NCBI GenBank assembly: GCA_037974335.1
Contig: CM075760.1
Location: forward strand, 7,003,432 to 7,067,431
Reading direction: 5' to 3'
DNA from: Prionace glauca
Taxonomy: Eukaryota > Chordata > Chondrichthyes > Carcharhiniformes > Carcharhinidae
Length of the DNA stretch: 64,000 nucleotides
The number at the start of each line of letters is the position of its first letter. Position 1 is the stretch's first letter. Both the position numbers and the translations under genes were made by a program. Under the pieces are notes generated by a model that was not told the origin of the DNA, did not search any database, and was given only the letters and a program-made list of their open reading frames with translations. This document shows positions 11,364-22,680 of this stretch, piece by piece.

Positions 11364-12924
11364 TTATTCAGTAAGTAATTTCACAACTGCATTAAATGGA
11401 AATCTGATCACATTCTTCAGATCCTCTCTGAATTGTGTCTGGGTCACTGCATAAATGTATGTATTGGTGCAGCAACTCAGGAGTTGGAGCATGAATCCCA
11501 ATTCCCGCACAAATGCAGGAATATAAAAATGGATTAAGTTTAAATTATATAATCGTTCACAAAAGGAGTGAATAAGTAAGATTGACCATAGCAGGATAAA
11601 ATTTCCTGATAGAGCAAATAGTAAAATAATGGATTTTCTTCTCTTCACTGTCTCTGGGTCCTTTGAACTATCCATACGCTTGTGACTCTGAAGTCTCCTG
11701 CGGAATTTGGTCGACCCTAGAATGTGTTTAATGGTGAAAACATTCAGCAACAGAATCAACAGAAAAGGAATGAACGGTGTTAAAATATAATGCAGATTTT
11801 CAACCGCTCCCCATGCTTCAGAATAGACGACATCAATGTCTACATTACAAAAATGGGGAATATTCTGTAACGCATATCTATCATCATACATGAAATACCA
11901 GAAAATGTTCTTTACACTGAATAGCACACTCACAGTTCCGAGAACCACTGTTGCAGTTTTCTCAGTGCAGTATTTTATTTTCAGCTTCTGACAAGTAATA
12001 GCCACAAATCGATCAAAGGTGAAAGAGACAGTGAACCAGACAGAGCAATCAGTGACTGCATAAAGCAGCACAGCATGGATATTACATATTTTAATACGGT
12101 AAATGATTAAAAATTCAAACTTCATGGGAATTTGCCTCAAAATGAGATCGATGATAATGACCAGTAGATCCGCTGCTGACATGGAAATGAGGTAACGTAT
12201 CACACTTCTGGAAAGACCACACTTCCCTCGTGACAGGATAAGAATTGTCAATACATTCACTGTAAGGAAGAGAAACACAATTTATTCGTGTTTTAGACTG
12301 AGCACAAGAGAAACAATCTCTCAGGATCCTTGGGAACAGCTGAAACATTTTTATTAAATCCACCCCGGAATAGACTGAATTCACCTATTCTGCTCGAGAC
12401 AAAGTTCACAGCAGAAAAGCCCCGCAATGATGTAGCAAGAAGCCACATTCACCAGTTAATAAAGTCTCCAATTTGCTGCCTTCTTCAGATTTGTATGTGG
12501 GGGACACAATGGTGCCAGTAGGTTTAGAGCAAATGTTTCTGGTCTGGATGACTCTGCTTTGATTGTGCTGAAGGCTGTGCAGTTGCAGATGTTAAATCAG
12601 CTGATTTGGAATTGGCTGTGAATCATAATACTGGAAATCATGTTACATAACGACAACCGTAAAGTGGAAAGATTGAAAGTGAATGTCAGGTAGTGTGAGG
12701 ATAGCTGTGTGGCAAGGAGAAATGTTTCCAGTGCATTCACAGCAACAAACCATGAAGGTTACACAGAATGATATCAATAACTGGGTAACATGGACAAGGA
12801 CAATGAACACAGAGAAATATGACTTACCAGTGACACCAACTACGGCAAGGACAGGGTAGTAAATCCTTTGGATGTCGTAAAATACCCAAAGAATACGAAG
12901 CTCAAGTGGTATAATCCAGAACAT
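11364..12924 (-). CDS. GPR139-like class A GPCR, two exons
   Basis: Seven-transmembrane receptor of the GPR139-like type, acting at the plasma membrane; ligand unknown. Exon 1 is 12924-12828, starting at an ATG (MFWIIPLELR) and covering the N-terminus and start of TM1 (IYYPVLAVVGVT). The donor is G|GTAAGT. Exon 2 is 12259-11364 after a TTACAG acceptor. The 567-bp intron (12827-12260) is phase 1 and rejoins as VGVTVNVLTILILSRG. The product is about 330 residues, usual for the family. Visible features: TM2 region SMSAADLLVIIID, TM3 end FTFDRFVAITC (DRF in place of DRY), and TM7 region SCCTNTYIYAVTQ, with NTYIY where NPxxY is usual. No stops. A paralogue lies at 19.7-21.5 kb on the opposite strand. 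The assignment to GPR139-like is from recalled family sequence; the exon structure is read directly. Confidence 0.88.
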
Positions 12925-13272
12925 GGCTCTGAAATTCAATGATCGCTGACTGTACTAGAGACCACTCCCAGTTAAACAATATTGCACACACAGTGAAAAT
13001 TCCTATTTATAAATCTTCTAATGTCCCCATTGGAACAATTAAACCGTGTGCTGAGGGACATGAATCACAGTCTCTGAACAAACACGATGACTTCATCTTT
13101 TCTTGCAAATTATATGGTTATTGTCCTTTTTATGCATGTTAAAAAATCCGAATGAAGGCAAACATTTTGGTTCATGCACCTTGGCAAAAGAAAGGAACAT
13201 TGATTAACAATGTGTTGCTGAACTGAAGAGAGTTGAAACCGTTGTGAGTATTGCTGTCACACATTGCCAGCC
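12925..13272. other. Upstream flank of the minus-strand receptor
   Basis: This is the 5' flank of the receptor at 11.4-12.9 kb. I see no clear TATA box or CpG cluster and no other gene. Confidence 0.4.
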
Positions 13273-13970
13273 GATCCGTTTTCCAACAGATCTTTAAAGA
13301 CAGATAAGTCAACACCGGGAACAAAATAGTGAGGCTGAAATCATTTTGTTTGCAAGAACATACAACAGAATGGTTGTCAATAAATGCTTACATCTTAAAT
13401 GTTCTTCAGTTGAAACACATGAACTGTTTGGTGTTTCCATGCCTTCGTGGAAGACAGAGATGGGGTGAAGGTTATCACTGGGAAAACTGAAGGGGAATTG
13501 CTAAAAGACATCATTTCTCCAAACGGGTTATTAGAAAATAGATTACTTAAAATAAATAAGCACGCAAATGTCTATGATATTTCATAGACATAGAACCACA
13601 GAATTCCTACAGTTCAGAAGAAAGGTTATCTTGGCCCACCGAGTCTGCATCCCACCCAGGTCCTCCCCTCTACCCTATCCCCATTAGCCCCACACATTTA
13701 CCATGGCTAATCCACATACTCTAAGGGAAAATAACGGGCAATTTTGCATGGCCAATCCAACTAATATGATCTGTTGTAATATAAATGAGGGACGGGTTTT
13801 GTGCAGTAATACAGAGACAGAGTCGAATGCACCAGATATCGATACAGCACCTGTACTAATATGAATACAGACTGGGTCCAGTTCAGTCATTACTGAGAGA
13901 GTGTATACAGTCTATTACTAACCAGCGTGGTGTTTTCTCATCTAATAGAGACATGACATACTCAGTTTTG
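13273..13970. repeat. Segmental duplicate, copy 2
   Basis: The second copy of the block at 5865-6560, same orientation, 7.4 kb apart. It starts about 350 bp upstream of the receptor ATG and so covers part of its 5' flank. It includes the shared SINE remnant (13630-13780). Confidence 0.8.
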
Positions 13971-14100
13971 ACAAGACAAGGTCTTTGTGAAGGATACAAT
14001 GTGAAGGATAAACTTGCAATTGGTGAATAAAAAGTCCGAAATGCAATAAAAAGCAGGTGATTCATGGATAAATCAACATTTTAAAATATTTGTGTCAGTT

Positions 14101-14172
14101 TTCCTGGTGGTCTAGTGGTTAGGATTCGGCGCTCTCAGTACTGTAGCCTCGGTTCGACTCCCGGTCAGGGAA
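14101..14172 (+). tRNA. tRNA-Glu (CTC), probably decayed
   Basis: The sequence follows tRNA-Glu(CTC): acceptor arms TTCCTGG and TCAGGGA pair, the D-arm region GTCTAGTGGTTAGGATTC is intact, and the loop CTCTCAG holds anticodon CTC. The 3' half of the anticodon stem (TACTG) and one T-stem pair do not match well, unlike a standard copy. It may be a weak gene or a pseudogene. It is the first member of a small tRNA group (Glu, Phe, Leu). Confidence 0.65.
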
Positions 14173-14399
14173 TGTAGATTTTATTACAATAATTCTGCGT
14201 TACGTCTCGGTCTGCACCTGTCAGAATCAATATTAGGGTGATTTCTTTGTTTGTATCGGAATTGGGAATGTCACATGTAAAGAATCAAAAAGAAATTAAG
14301 AGAGAGATAGGCGAGAAAGGGCTGATGGTACGAAATGCTGATGCGGTTAAAATCTAGCTGTTAATGGGGGAAAATTTATTGTTTCTACTGACACAAATA

Positions 14400-14761
14400 T
14401 CTGCAGATCTCGGTCTAAATCTCTGCTTCCATGACAAGAAAACTTTTAATTGAATGAAATAGTAAACTCTCCCACCCCCTGTGAAATGGCGGCAGTTTTC
14501 ACTCAGAAACCAGTAACTGTGAGTTTAACAATGTGGGAAGGAGAAAGACTCAGTTTGAGCGGTGACATTGCGGAAAGAATGGAGAGCTGGAGTTCACCCA
14601 GAAAAGCAGCAAAGTTTCAAATCAATGGCGCCCAATGTTGGATGGTCCATTAACGGTGATAATTTAATGTTATTCAGCAGAATCACCACAGGATGGTTTA
14701 TCACAGATTGATGCTAATACTTTGAATGGAGTGAACTGCAGTAACATTGAATGCAGTAGAA
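14400..14761. repeat. tRNA-Lys flank copy with decayed tRNA-Lys
   Basis: This stretch matches 35930-36170 and the left flank of the intact tRNA-Lys at 57.9 kb (AGTTCACCCAGAAAAGCAGC; GGTTTATCACAGATTGATG). At 14628-14646 a relic GGCGCCCAATGTTGG marks the 3' end of a minus-strand tRNA-Lys; the remainder is gone. It is best read as one of three paralogous tRNA-Lys loci. Confidence 0.65.
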
Positions 14762-15058
14762 AGGACAGCGCGGTAGCACAGTGATTAGCACTGATGTCTC
14801 ACAGCGCCAGGGACTCAGGTCCTCGAGTCACCGCCTATGCAGAGTTTGCACGTTCTTCCCGTGCCTCCGGGAGTTTCCTCCGGGTGTTCCGGTTTCTGAT
14901 TCAAAGATGCGTGTTTTAGTTTGATTGGCCGTGCTAAATTGGTCCTAGTGTCAGAGGGATTAGAAGGGTAAGTATGTGGGTTTGCGGGGAATAGGGCGTG
15001 GGTGGGATTGTTGTGGGTGCGGACTCGATGGGCCGAATGGCCTTCTTCTGGGGGAATC
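14762..15058 (+). mobile_element. tRNA-derived SINE
   Basis: A head GCGGTAGCACAGTGATTAGC with A-box and B-box-like parts, the body GAGTTTCCTCCGGGTG and TTGATTGGCCGTGC, and a 3' part with GACTCGATGGGCCGAATGG. It is nearly full length and is the best example of this SINE family here. Confidence 0.85.
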
Positions 15059-15439
15059 GAAAGAGGTAATGCATTGTTTTGGATGAAACAGCAGGTCAAC
15101 TAAATGTATTTTCACTACCATGTAAAAGCGGACCTGACATCTGCACTGAAATGTGATGAGGTTGGAAAAACTCAGGACGTTACATGGCATGTGTGCATAA
15201 GGAAACAAAGATAAACCTTCACCTCCATCACCTTTCATTAACATTGGGAATGTTTAGAAACAGAGGAAGTTTTTTAAAAAGCGAAATCCAACAATGTGGA
15301 AATATAACAACATCTGGCAGGGTGGAAATTTCGATCGGTATTTGGTCTGTTGCAGTTTGTGTGATTTGATGTTTGAAGACAGTGCGAGACAAAATGCGGT
15401 GCAATTAGCATATAGCACAGAAAACCAGCAATGGGATCC

Positions 15440-15512
15440 TGCCGAAACCCGGGATTGAACCAGGGGCCGTCAGATCTTCAGTCTAACGCTCTCCCGACTG
15501 AGCTATTTCGGC
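15440..15512 (-). tRNA. tRNA-Phe (GAA)
   Basis: A 73-nt tRNA on the minus strand beginning GCCGAAATAGCTCAG, with anticodon loop CTGAAGA (anticodon GAA) and T-loop TTCAATC. Acceptor arms GCCGAAA and TTTCGGC pair perfectly. It matches the vertebrate tRNA-Phe consensus closely (one G-rich change in the variable region). It needs no upstream promoter because the A and B boxes are internal. Confidence 0.95.
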
Positions 15513-15773
15513 CGGTTGATAGGTTGGAAGCTTCCGTCTCCCAAATATCGAAGAGAGCAATGATTTGGAGCGCTGCTCCTTCCTCAGAGTGTTTAACTCG
15601 GCAGTCAGAAATTCACTGTGTGTGTGATCTCAAAAGGGGCCACTTGCACCCACTGCTTTACCCCGGCAAATTGTTCAGTTGGTAATGTTTCTGTTCGTTG
15701 TTCTTTACAAAAACGACACAGGACACATTCCTGCATTCAATCTGAGCTGTGAGACCAAAACTCAAATCCATTT

Positions 15774-15855
15774 TGGCAGCGGTGGGACTCGAACCCACGC
15801 CTCCGAAGAGACTGGAGCCTTAATCCAGCGCCTTAGACCGCTCGGCCACGCTACC
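15774..15855 (-). tRNA. tRNA-Leu (AAG)
   Basis: An 82-nt type II tRNA on the minus strand: GGTAGCGTGGCCGAGCGG at the 5' end, anticodon loop ATTAAGG with anticodon AAG, a long variable arm with CTCTTCGGAG, and T-loop TTCGAGT. Acceptor arms GGTAGCG and CGCTGCC pair with one G-T pair. No intron. It lies about 260 bp from tRNA-Phe on the same strand. Confidence 0.95.
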
Positions 15856-16254
15856 ACGTGAAACCCTGTCACAATAATGTTATTTGATGATAACGTTACT
15901 GAAATTCATTAAAAGCAATGGAACTTGGAAAGACCGTCAGGAGGATTGAGCCTGCTCCTTCACTGATTCAGATAAGTCTGAACTGAGGAACAAACAGAAA
16001 TCATCTCACCTCAGAAACACAAGGAGTTGCACACAGTAACATGCAGTGAAGGGCCGGCATCATTTAAACTGTCCTTCAGCTCGTCTCTTCCCAATTTCTG
16101 CCAGAAATGACAAGAGAACCTCCTGTTGAATTTGCTCAGAGTCTGTACTTCAGGACACGAGGCGCGATTATATTTTATATGTTCATCCAGGTAACAACTC
16201 ACAAGTGTTTTCTGAGTTTGGATGGGAGGAATAAATTTTCAATTTCAGACCAGT

Positions 16255-16310
16255 AATCCGAACAGCAGGGAAAGAGTCAAACTCTAACCACCAGACCAGC
16301 AGCTTACAGC
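16255..16310 (-). pseudogene. Possible decayed tRNA
   Basis: On the minus strand GCTGGTCTGGTGGTTAGAG recalls the D-arm of tRNA-Glu, but the anticodon and T arms are not convincing. It may be a tRNA fossil in the 14-17 kb group. Confidence 0.3.
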
Positions 16311-16599
16311 GTGTTTTAGAATTTACTTTATCCACGCTGCTTTTGTTAACTTAATTTTTACACCAGACCACTTTCATCACAAACAGATTTCTCCCGCAAA
16401 ATGGCAGCTTGTGATTCAACCATGATGTGTTCGGCCAATGAAAACATTCCCTGAACACTCCAGTATAATTATCACTTTCGCTTCTGACAGTTCGAAACTG
16501 AACTAAAATATTTCCAAACGCTTTTCAATGCAGAGTGAGGGAAAAGTTCCATTATTCAATGTGAATGTAAACGGTGAAATCTGACTCATTAGCACACAG

Positions 16600-16780
16600 A
16601 TTTTACATTGCAACATCTCAATCGTTAGTACTTTGCAGTCTATCACTGTCCTCTTTCTGTGTTTGTTCTTGAACCGTTCCACATATGAAATTTCCAGTTC
16701 TGATCTAAACTTGCAAACCTCACTCGGCTGATTCTAGTAGATCTGCTTTCGATCGGAGAGTCAATCAGATCATTATTAAT
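16600..16780. repeat. tRNA-block duplicate (matches 36200-36360)
   Basis: Shared words are TATCACTG near the left end, CTGTGTTTGTTCT, a run like ATTTCCAGTTC and TCACTCGGCTGATTCT versus TCACTCCACTGATTCT. With 14400-14760 and its match at 35930-36170, this shows the whole tRNA-bearing region was duplicated to 36 kb and the Phe and Leu genes were lost there. Confidence 0.55.
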
Positions 16781-16852
16781 GGTTTGCTGAGATCAAATAA
16801 TCTTATTTTCCTCGGTGGAAATTGAAACAACACATCAGTGGGGAAGTGCTGA

Positions 16853-16877
16853 ACACAAACCACTGGACTACCAGGGA
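16853..16877 (-). pseudogene. tRNA-Glu 5' fragment
   Basis: On the minus strand TCCCTGGTAGTCCAGTGG matches the first part of tRNA-Glu (TCCCTGGTGGTCTAGTGG). Nothing tRNA-like follows, so it is a truncated relic. Confidence 0.5.
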
Positions 16878-17079
16878 AACCAGTGAACAGTAGTTTCTAA
16901 ACTGACTTAACACAAATCCCTTTGCTTCTTATTTTCATTTAGATCATTTTTTCACTTCTGACACTTTCCATTTTCAAAATGTCCGTTTGGATGAAACATG
17001 ATTGCCTCGTTCAGCCAATGACAACACGGATTGAGCTGGGCCATGGAATTGATAGTGAGGTGAAATTGTCTCATAAGCT

Positions 17080-17275
17080 GATGAAGTTTAGAAGTGAGGG
17101 GGGAATCTGATCGAGGTATATATAATTCTAAATGGATTGATAAATAAAGATAGACCCAAAGTTTATTTTTTTATGGGGCAATTTAAAACAAGAGGTCATA
17201 TGGATAATTTGACGGTCGGTAGGTTTAAAACTGAGATGAGGAGGGGCTATGGCCTGGGAACCTTAGTAGTTAGTA
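17080..17275 (+). mobile_element. LINE fragment
   Basis: Plus-strand codons resemble the LINE ORF2 C-terminus (GGNLIEVY..., KTRGHMDNL, RFKTEMRRG). It is short and 5'-truncated. Confidence 0.55.
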
Positions 17276-17362
17276 AAACTAATATTTCGAAGTTTCTGGC
17301 GAGAGACCACATTCTGCAACTTCATGAATGGGGACATTGAATGTTTAGATATAGAAACGAGC

Positions 17363-17600
17363 GGCACGGTAGCTCAATGTTTAGCACTGCTGCTTCACAG
17401 CTTCCAGAGTCCTGGAGTTCGATGCCCAGCTCTGGTCAATGTCTGTGTGGAGTTTGCACATTCTCCTCGTGTCCGTGTGGGGTTACTCCAGTTTCTTCTC
17501 ACAGATAGGCGGGTTCTTGGTGTATCTGCATCTATATGTGTATGCCTCTCTGTAGCCTCCAACACCTGTGTGTGTGTCCCTGTAAATCTTTGATTCTTTG
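17363..17600 (+). mobile_element. tRNA-derived SINE, truncated
   Basis: Begins GCGGCACGGTAGCTCAATG, with a B-box-like GGAGTTCGATGCC and the GTGTGGAGTTTGCACATTC body. The 3' half diverges into T/G-rich sequence. Confidence 0.75.
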
Positions 17601-18990
17601 TTCCTTTTTTAAGACTAAACCGTGAAAATGTCTGACAAATGAATTAAAGAGAGCAGAAATGTTTACCCACTAAGATTCTGAATGTGATTACCGTCTGATA
17701 ACTGCATCGAATGTCCAATTTGATGTCTCATGTAATCGCAACTTCAATCTCCGGACATTATCTCCCAATGGGAAATGAAGAACAGGATTTATCTGCGGTG
17801 CCTGGTTATAAAAAGGGCGAATACGCCAGCCGAGATCCTTCTACAAGCTCCAATCTCGGACAACATCGTTCAATATTTATATTTCAGTAACCGGTTCGCA
17901 GACTCACAAGCCCCAGCGCCTGCAGTCTCTGTGGTCCACCAACAGTTGGAGGTGTTGTATCCCTTTAATCGCAAGGTTAGTGCAGCAGGTTTGAGGAGAT
18001 ATTTGAAGAAAATTGATTTCACTGTTTCCATGGAAAGGGAACAATCAGTAAAGCAATGGTATTAATGTCTCTGTCAGTAAGATTCACAGGGAAATTTGGC
18101 CGAAAGATAGTGAATTTAATACTTGCATTCATATTTACCTTCCCGCTAGTGAACATGTCGATTACCAGCTAATTATTGTATAAACTTACCTTTTAGTGAT
18201 TTAAAGATTTGTCTATTTTCTCATCCAGACATTATCAAATAATCTTTCATTATAATTGGACACATGTCTCACATGTCGCTGGATTTTCCATTCCTCGGTG
18301 CTCAGTTTTTCCCTTAGTCCGTTTAGAAATCCAGCTGAACCCTGCCTCTATAGTATGTTCTGTGTATATTTAAAATGTAGTTGCTTGTTATAATTTTTGA
18401 CTTCAGCACAATTCGAGCCCTAACTCACTCAGATCTATAACAAACACAGCAAATTGCATGAGCGCCTCAAAATGACTAACTGTGCACTGATTTGAGTTAT
18501 TAGCTCATTATACCAATCTCACTGTCGAATGCCGACACGGGATTTTATTAAGTGTAATCGCAGACAATCCAATTTTCTATCCGAGCTGCAATCTGACTCT
18601 GAATGGAACTCAATGGGAATTTGGGGCTAGTGTTTCATTGACATCATTATCTCAGTATCCATCATAATTTCCCATGCCCTCCGCACTCCCAACTCCCTCC
18701 ACGCCCCCAACGCCTCCCCCCGACCCCCCCCCCCCCCCCCCCCCACCTCCACCCCTCGACAAACGCTTTGGCTTGGGAGAGTTTTTCGTATCATTTGGCT
18801 GGTGTTGGGTTCTGGGGGATCCAATGAATCTTTATTGTCTGTAGGTTAAGGAGAGATTAGTCTCTGTCTACGAGGCTGTTGGCTTCTTAACTGGTGGGCT
18901 ATTTTCTTTGTTTTGTCCTGAACCTTTTTCTCTCCCCTTTCTTGAGGTCCATATTCTTGCTATTGTTTTGTATTGGCTTTATTGTCACCG
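17601..18990. other. No gene recognised; poly-C tract
   Basis: Unassigned sequence. A C homopolymer of about 21 bases lies at 18724-18744 within a C-rich patch (18680-18760). Nothing else is supported. Confidence 0.4.
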
Positions 18991-19081
18991 AGGGTTAGGG
19001 TTAATGTTAAGGTTAGAGTTAGATAGTTAGTTAGGGTTGTGGTTAGTTTTAGTGTTAAGGTTAGGGTTAGAGTTATGGTTA
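18991..19081 (+). repeat. Degenerate interstitial telomere-like repeat
   Basis: A run of GTTAGG-type hexamers with variants (GTTAGGGTTAATGTTAAGG and similar) over about 90 bp. It resembles decayed TTAGGG telomere sequence lying internally. A SINE relic (minus) follows at about 19085-19140. Confidence 0.7.
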
Positions 19082-19139
19082 CAATGTGCAAATTTCATGC
19101 AGACAGTGACCCTAGGCCGGAATTGGACCCAAGTCTCTG

Positions 19140-19495
19140 GTTCCTCATACATGAGAACAGCCTGAACTGGGAGTTTGGGTTCATGTCACGCTTTCTATAA
19201 CCCCCATTACTTGCCTGGGCTTGCAAAATCTCACTAACTGTCCCGTCTGGAGACAATACACATCTCTTTAACCTGTGCTTAACCCTTTCTCCACTCACAT
19301 TGTCTGTACCTTTGAGATTGGATTACTTGTAAAGACCTCCATTCAAACCATTATTTTGAAAATTGAGTTTGTGTCTTTATATGCCTTATTTGTGCACAGA
19401 ACTCCCGCTTAACTGACGAAGGGGCAACGCTCGAAAGCTAGTGGCTTTTGGTATCGAATAAAACTGTTGGACTTTAACCTGGTGTTGTGAGACTA
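19140..19495 (+). mobile_element. Penelope-like element, 3' part
   Basis: Homologous to the reverse of 50347-50700: GGGTTCATGTCACGCTTTC, the untranslated region with CTCACTAACTGTCCCGTCTGG, and an end with AAACTGTTGGACTTTAACC and TGGTGTTGTGAGA. Only the last codons of the GIY-YIG-domain frame and the 3' untranslated part are present. The Penelope-like assignment comes from the coding domain of the 50-kb copy. Confidence 0.65.
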
Positions 19496-19682
19496 CTTGC
19501 TATGAAGCAAAAGTGCTAACCATTGTATCACGTTGCTTTTGTTGCAGTAATCTGTTTGTTCTCTTCAATTTAATTCATGCGAAAGATCAAGAAATCTAAT
19601 TATATCCCTAGAGCCTGACATCTGGTATAAATATGGCAATTCATCAATGTAGTGCAGAGTGCAATCAGCACTTCTGGAAGAA

Positions 19683-21512
19683 ATGCATGGAATACCAAAA
19701 GGCCTGGTATTTGCCATTTATTATCCAGTCATAGCAGCTATCGGAGTTTCAGGTAAGATATCTGAGTTATTTAATAGCTGCCAAAAACATATTGATTGGT
19801 TGCATCAATTCCCTCAATGTTTGTTACTTATCCCCAACTCACAACAATCTAAGCCTGCTTCTAGTGCCAAACACTCATTGGCTCAGCCCGGGAGTTCTAT
19901 TTCACATTTACAGCTTGTGCTGTGCCGGGACCCAGCATCGTTTCGAATTGTTCTGTTTTCTGCAATGAGTCAAGCAACATAACTGGTCAAATCTCTCGTA
20001 TTTAGAGTATTGTTTTATATATCACCGGATATTTCAGATGATTATCAGGGATACAATTCAGTCTTAGCGCTGCTTCCCAAATCTCCTCCACAAGCTCAGA
20101 CAACTGCTAATAATTGTCAATTTATTTGCCTTCGTTTGAAGGTGTATTCGTGAAAATTCACTGCAGATTTTTCCAAAAGTAAATCGTTTTGCTGTCATTC
20201 ATGTGTCATATTTAATACCCATTGCTGTATAATCCTTGACCTTACTAACTTCCACACTTAATGATAGCTATTTTCCAATTTACCGGCTCCATTTTTTGAA
20301 ATTACTTATTTTCATGTCATTGTATTGTGCATTTAATGCTGGTTTTGATGTGTTTTCCATTTCGCATTATGCCTTTGTCCGGTCTCACTAAAGATACAGT
20401 CAATTTTGTTAACATTCCTTATTATTAATAAAAATATTATTATTAACCAGAAACAATTGTCTCTGAGATGCACATATCACGCAGAACACAATGTCATTAA
20501 TTGTTTTTTATTTGCGATGAACTTTCCATTTCTTACGCTTTCATGCACAAATTCTCACAATCTCTTTCCCTCTATTGCAGCTAACACAGCAGTGATTATG
20601 ATCCTCGCGAGAAGAAGATGTGGTCTCTCCAGATGTATCACGTATTACCTGGTGTCCATGGCGGTGGCAGATCTCCTGCTCATAATATCAGCTGTGGTAT
20701 TGAACCGGATTGCTGGAATATTTTTTCCATCCAGTTTTTTGTCTGTCACACCCGTTTGCAGTTTCCGGACCGCCCTCAATTCTGCCGCCATGGACAGTTC
20801 TGTCTGGTTAACCGTCGCTTTCACGTTTGATAGATTTGTGGCTATTTGTTGCCAGAAACTCAAAGTGAAATATTGTAATGAAAATGTGGCGACTTTGGTC
20901 ATTGGAATCGTGTCCACACTGACCTGTGTAAAAAATGTCTTTCTGTACTTTATTTATGAACCCATGTACATCATTAACAATGTACCCTGGCTCTGCAACG
21001 TAAAGCTAATATTTTACACATCCCCTTTCTGGGCTGCTTATGACTGGATGCGTTGCATTGTAACCCCTATCCTCCCATTCATTTTGATTTTTCTGTTGAA
21101 TGCTCTTACGGTAAGACACATTCTAGTGGCCAATAGAGCCCGCAGGAGGCTCCGGGCCCAGGGCAATGGAAAGATTCAGAGCGACCCAGAGGTGGACAAG
21201 CGGAAAAAGTCTATTGTTTTACTCTTCACAATTTCGGGAAATTTCATCTTGTTATATTTGTTATTTTTTATAACTATCATCAATGTCCGAATTGCAAAAG
21301 TTACTTATTTCTCAGGTTCTAGTTTCAGTGATACATTTAATCTTGAGGAAAATGGATATATGCTTCTGTTTTTGTGTTCCTGCATTAACCCATTGATTTA
21401 TGCTGGGACTCAGAGTAAAATCAGAGCCGAGTTAAAGAATTTGGTGACATACCCACGAAAACAATTTGGCATCTTTTTTCAAAATTTTACACGTAGGATG
21501 AACAAATGTTAA
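19683..21512 (+). CDS. GPR139-like class A GPCR, two exons
   Basis: A plasma-membrane receptor of the GPR139-like type, ligand unknown, paralogous to the gene at 11.4-12.9 kb. Exon 1 is 19683-19752 (MHGIPKGLVFAIYYPVIAAI...), ended by G|GTAAGA. Exon 2 is 20581-21512 after CTATTGCAG. The 828-bp intron is phase 1, at the same place as in the paralogue, and rejoins as GVSANTAVIMILARRRCGLS. The product is 333 residues. Seen: SMAVADLLLIISAVVLNR (TM2), SVWLTVAFTFDRFVAIC (TM3 with DRF), a basic third loop (ARRRLRAQG), and SCINPLIYAGTQ (TM7 with NPLIY). An in-frame TAG at 19650 supports the ATG at 19683. No stops. The longer open frame running from 20406 into exon 2 is intron read-through and not the start. 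Confidence 0.92.
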
Positions 21513-21554
21513 TGCCATTTATTCTCAGTCAATGAAGTGTTCCTTTCCGTCCGT

Positions 21555-21800
21555 TCATTCCTCCGCCCGTCCTTCTCTCTCTCTCCACCCAGCCATCCCT
21601 CCATCTGTTGGTCGTCCACCAGCTCATCCATCCATTTGTCCTTTCATCCGTCCATCCACCCATCCAACCATTCCCCATCCGTCCATCCACCCATCCAACC
21701 ATTCCCCATCCGTCCATCCACCCATCCAACCATTCCCCATCCGTCCATCCACCCATCCAACCATTCCCCATCCGTCCGTCCATCCATCCAACCAACTAGC
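21555..21800. repeat. (CCAT)n-type minisatellite with 32-bp units
   Basis: A CCATCC-rich region containing about four and a half near-identical 32-bp units (CATCCGTCCATCCACCCATC then CAACCATTCCCC) at 21650-21795. It lies about 40 bp after the receptor stop codon, so it probably falls in the 3' untranslated region or just beyond it. Confidence 0.9.
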
Positions 21801-22329
21801 TATTCATTTATCTCTCTCTGACCTCTGTCTTGACCTCTCTATCTATCAATTTGTCTTGCCAAATTTCACCATTATCGAGTGAGGGTGTACATTTTAACAG
21901 GAGAGGTAGCCTTCAAAAACAGTGCAGTGTTTCGGGTAGTGGTGTGGCGTGCTTCTGTCTGTGGAGCATTTGGGGTGAATTAAGACTTCCTGTTCTGTCC
22001 CTGCAAGGGAAGTATCACTTTGGCCAGAGTGCACTGCAGTGATGGGATGTTTTACACACCTTAATTCAATTTAGGAGTAGGTTCTGGTAGATTTGTGCTC
22101 TGATGATCCACTGGAGGGTTCAGATTGGGAGCACAATATTCAAATGCCCTATATGTTGGAAGGGATCCAGCAAGTTCTCATCTTTTATTGGAACCATGGT
22201 GTTCATACAGACGAAAGGATCGCTGTCATTCGTTTGTCCCCAGATTGATGTGAGGGAAAGAAAACTCTGTTGGCATTGGTGTTTACTCCTTCATGGGCAT
22301 CATGTGCCCAAGAATGGCTTGCACACAAC

Positions 22330-22680
22330 AAAGAGGACAAATACAATCCGGTCAATTATGGACCCATGTGACTACTCGCAAACATTGTTGCAGTGATGGA
22401 AGGTCGCTTCAACAGCACTTTCAAAGTGTAATTGCTCAGAAATAACCAGATCAGTGACTGCCAATTTGGATTCAGCCAGGTTCACTCAGCTCGTTATAGC
22501 CTTGGTTCAAAAATGGACAATAAATCTGAAATTCAAATTTGAAGTGTTAGTGTCTTCATTACTAGGCAACATTTGATCTAGTGTGGAATCAAGAAGCTCT
22601 CTCAAAATTGGAGTCAATGAATATCAGGGGAAAACTCTCCGCTCGTTTGGGCCACACTTAGCTCAAAGTCAGATGACTGT
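22330..22680 (+). mobile_element. LINE reverse-transcriptase fragment, old
   Basis: Plus-strand codons recall the LINE RT region (KYNPVNYGPM, VMEGRFN, ISDCQFGFS) with several stops. It is not obviously family A or B. Confidence 0.5.

Noticed and set aside
20406-20580. An upstream extension of the receptor reading frame by 58 residues
   Set aside because: It is intron sequence ending in a good CTATTGCAG acceptor; exon 1 at 19683-19752 supplies the expected N-terminus.
21529-21882. Proline/histidine/serine-rich repeat frames on both strands
   Set aside because: They come from the CCATCC minisatellite after the receptor stop codon.
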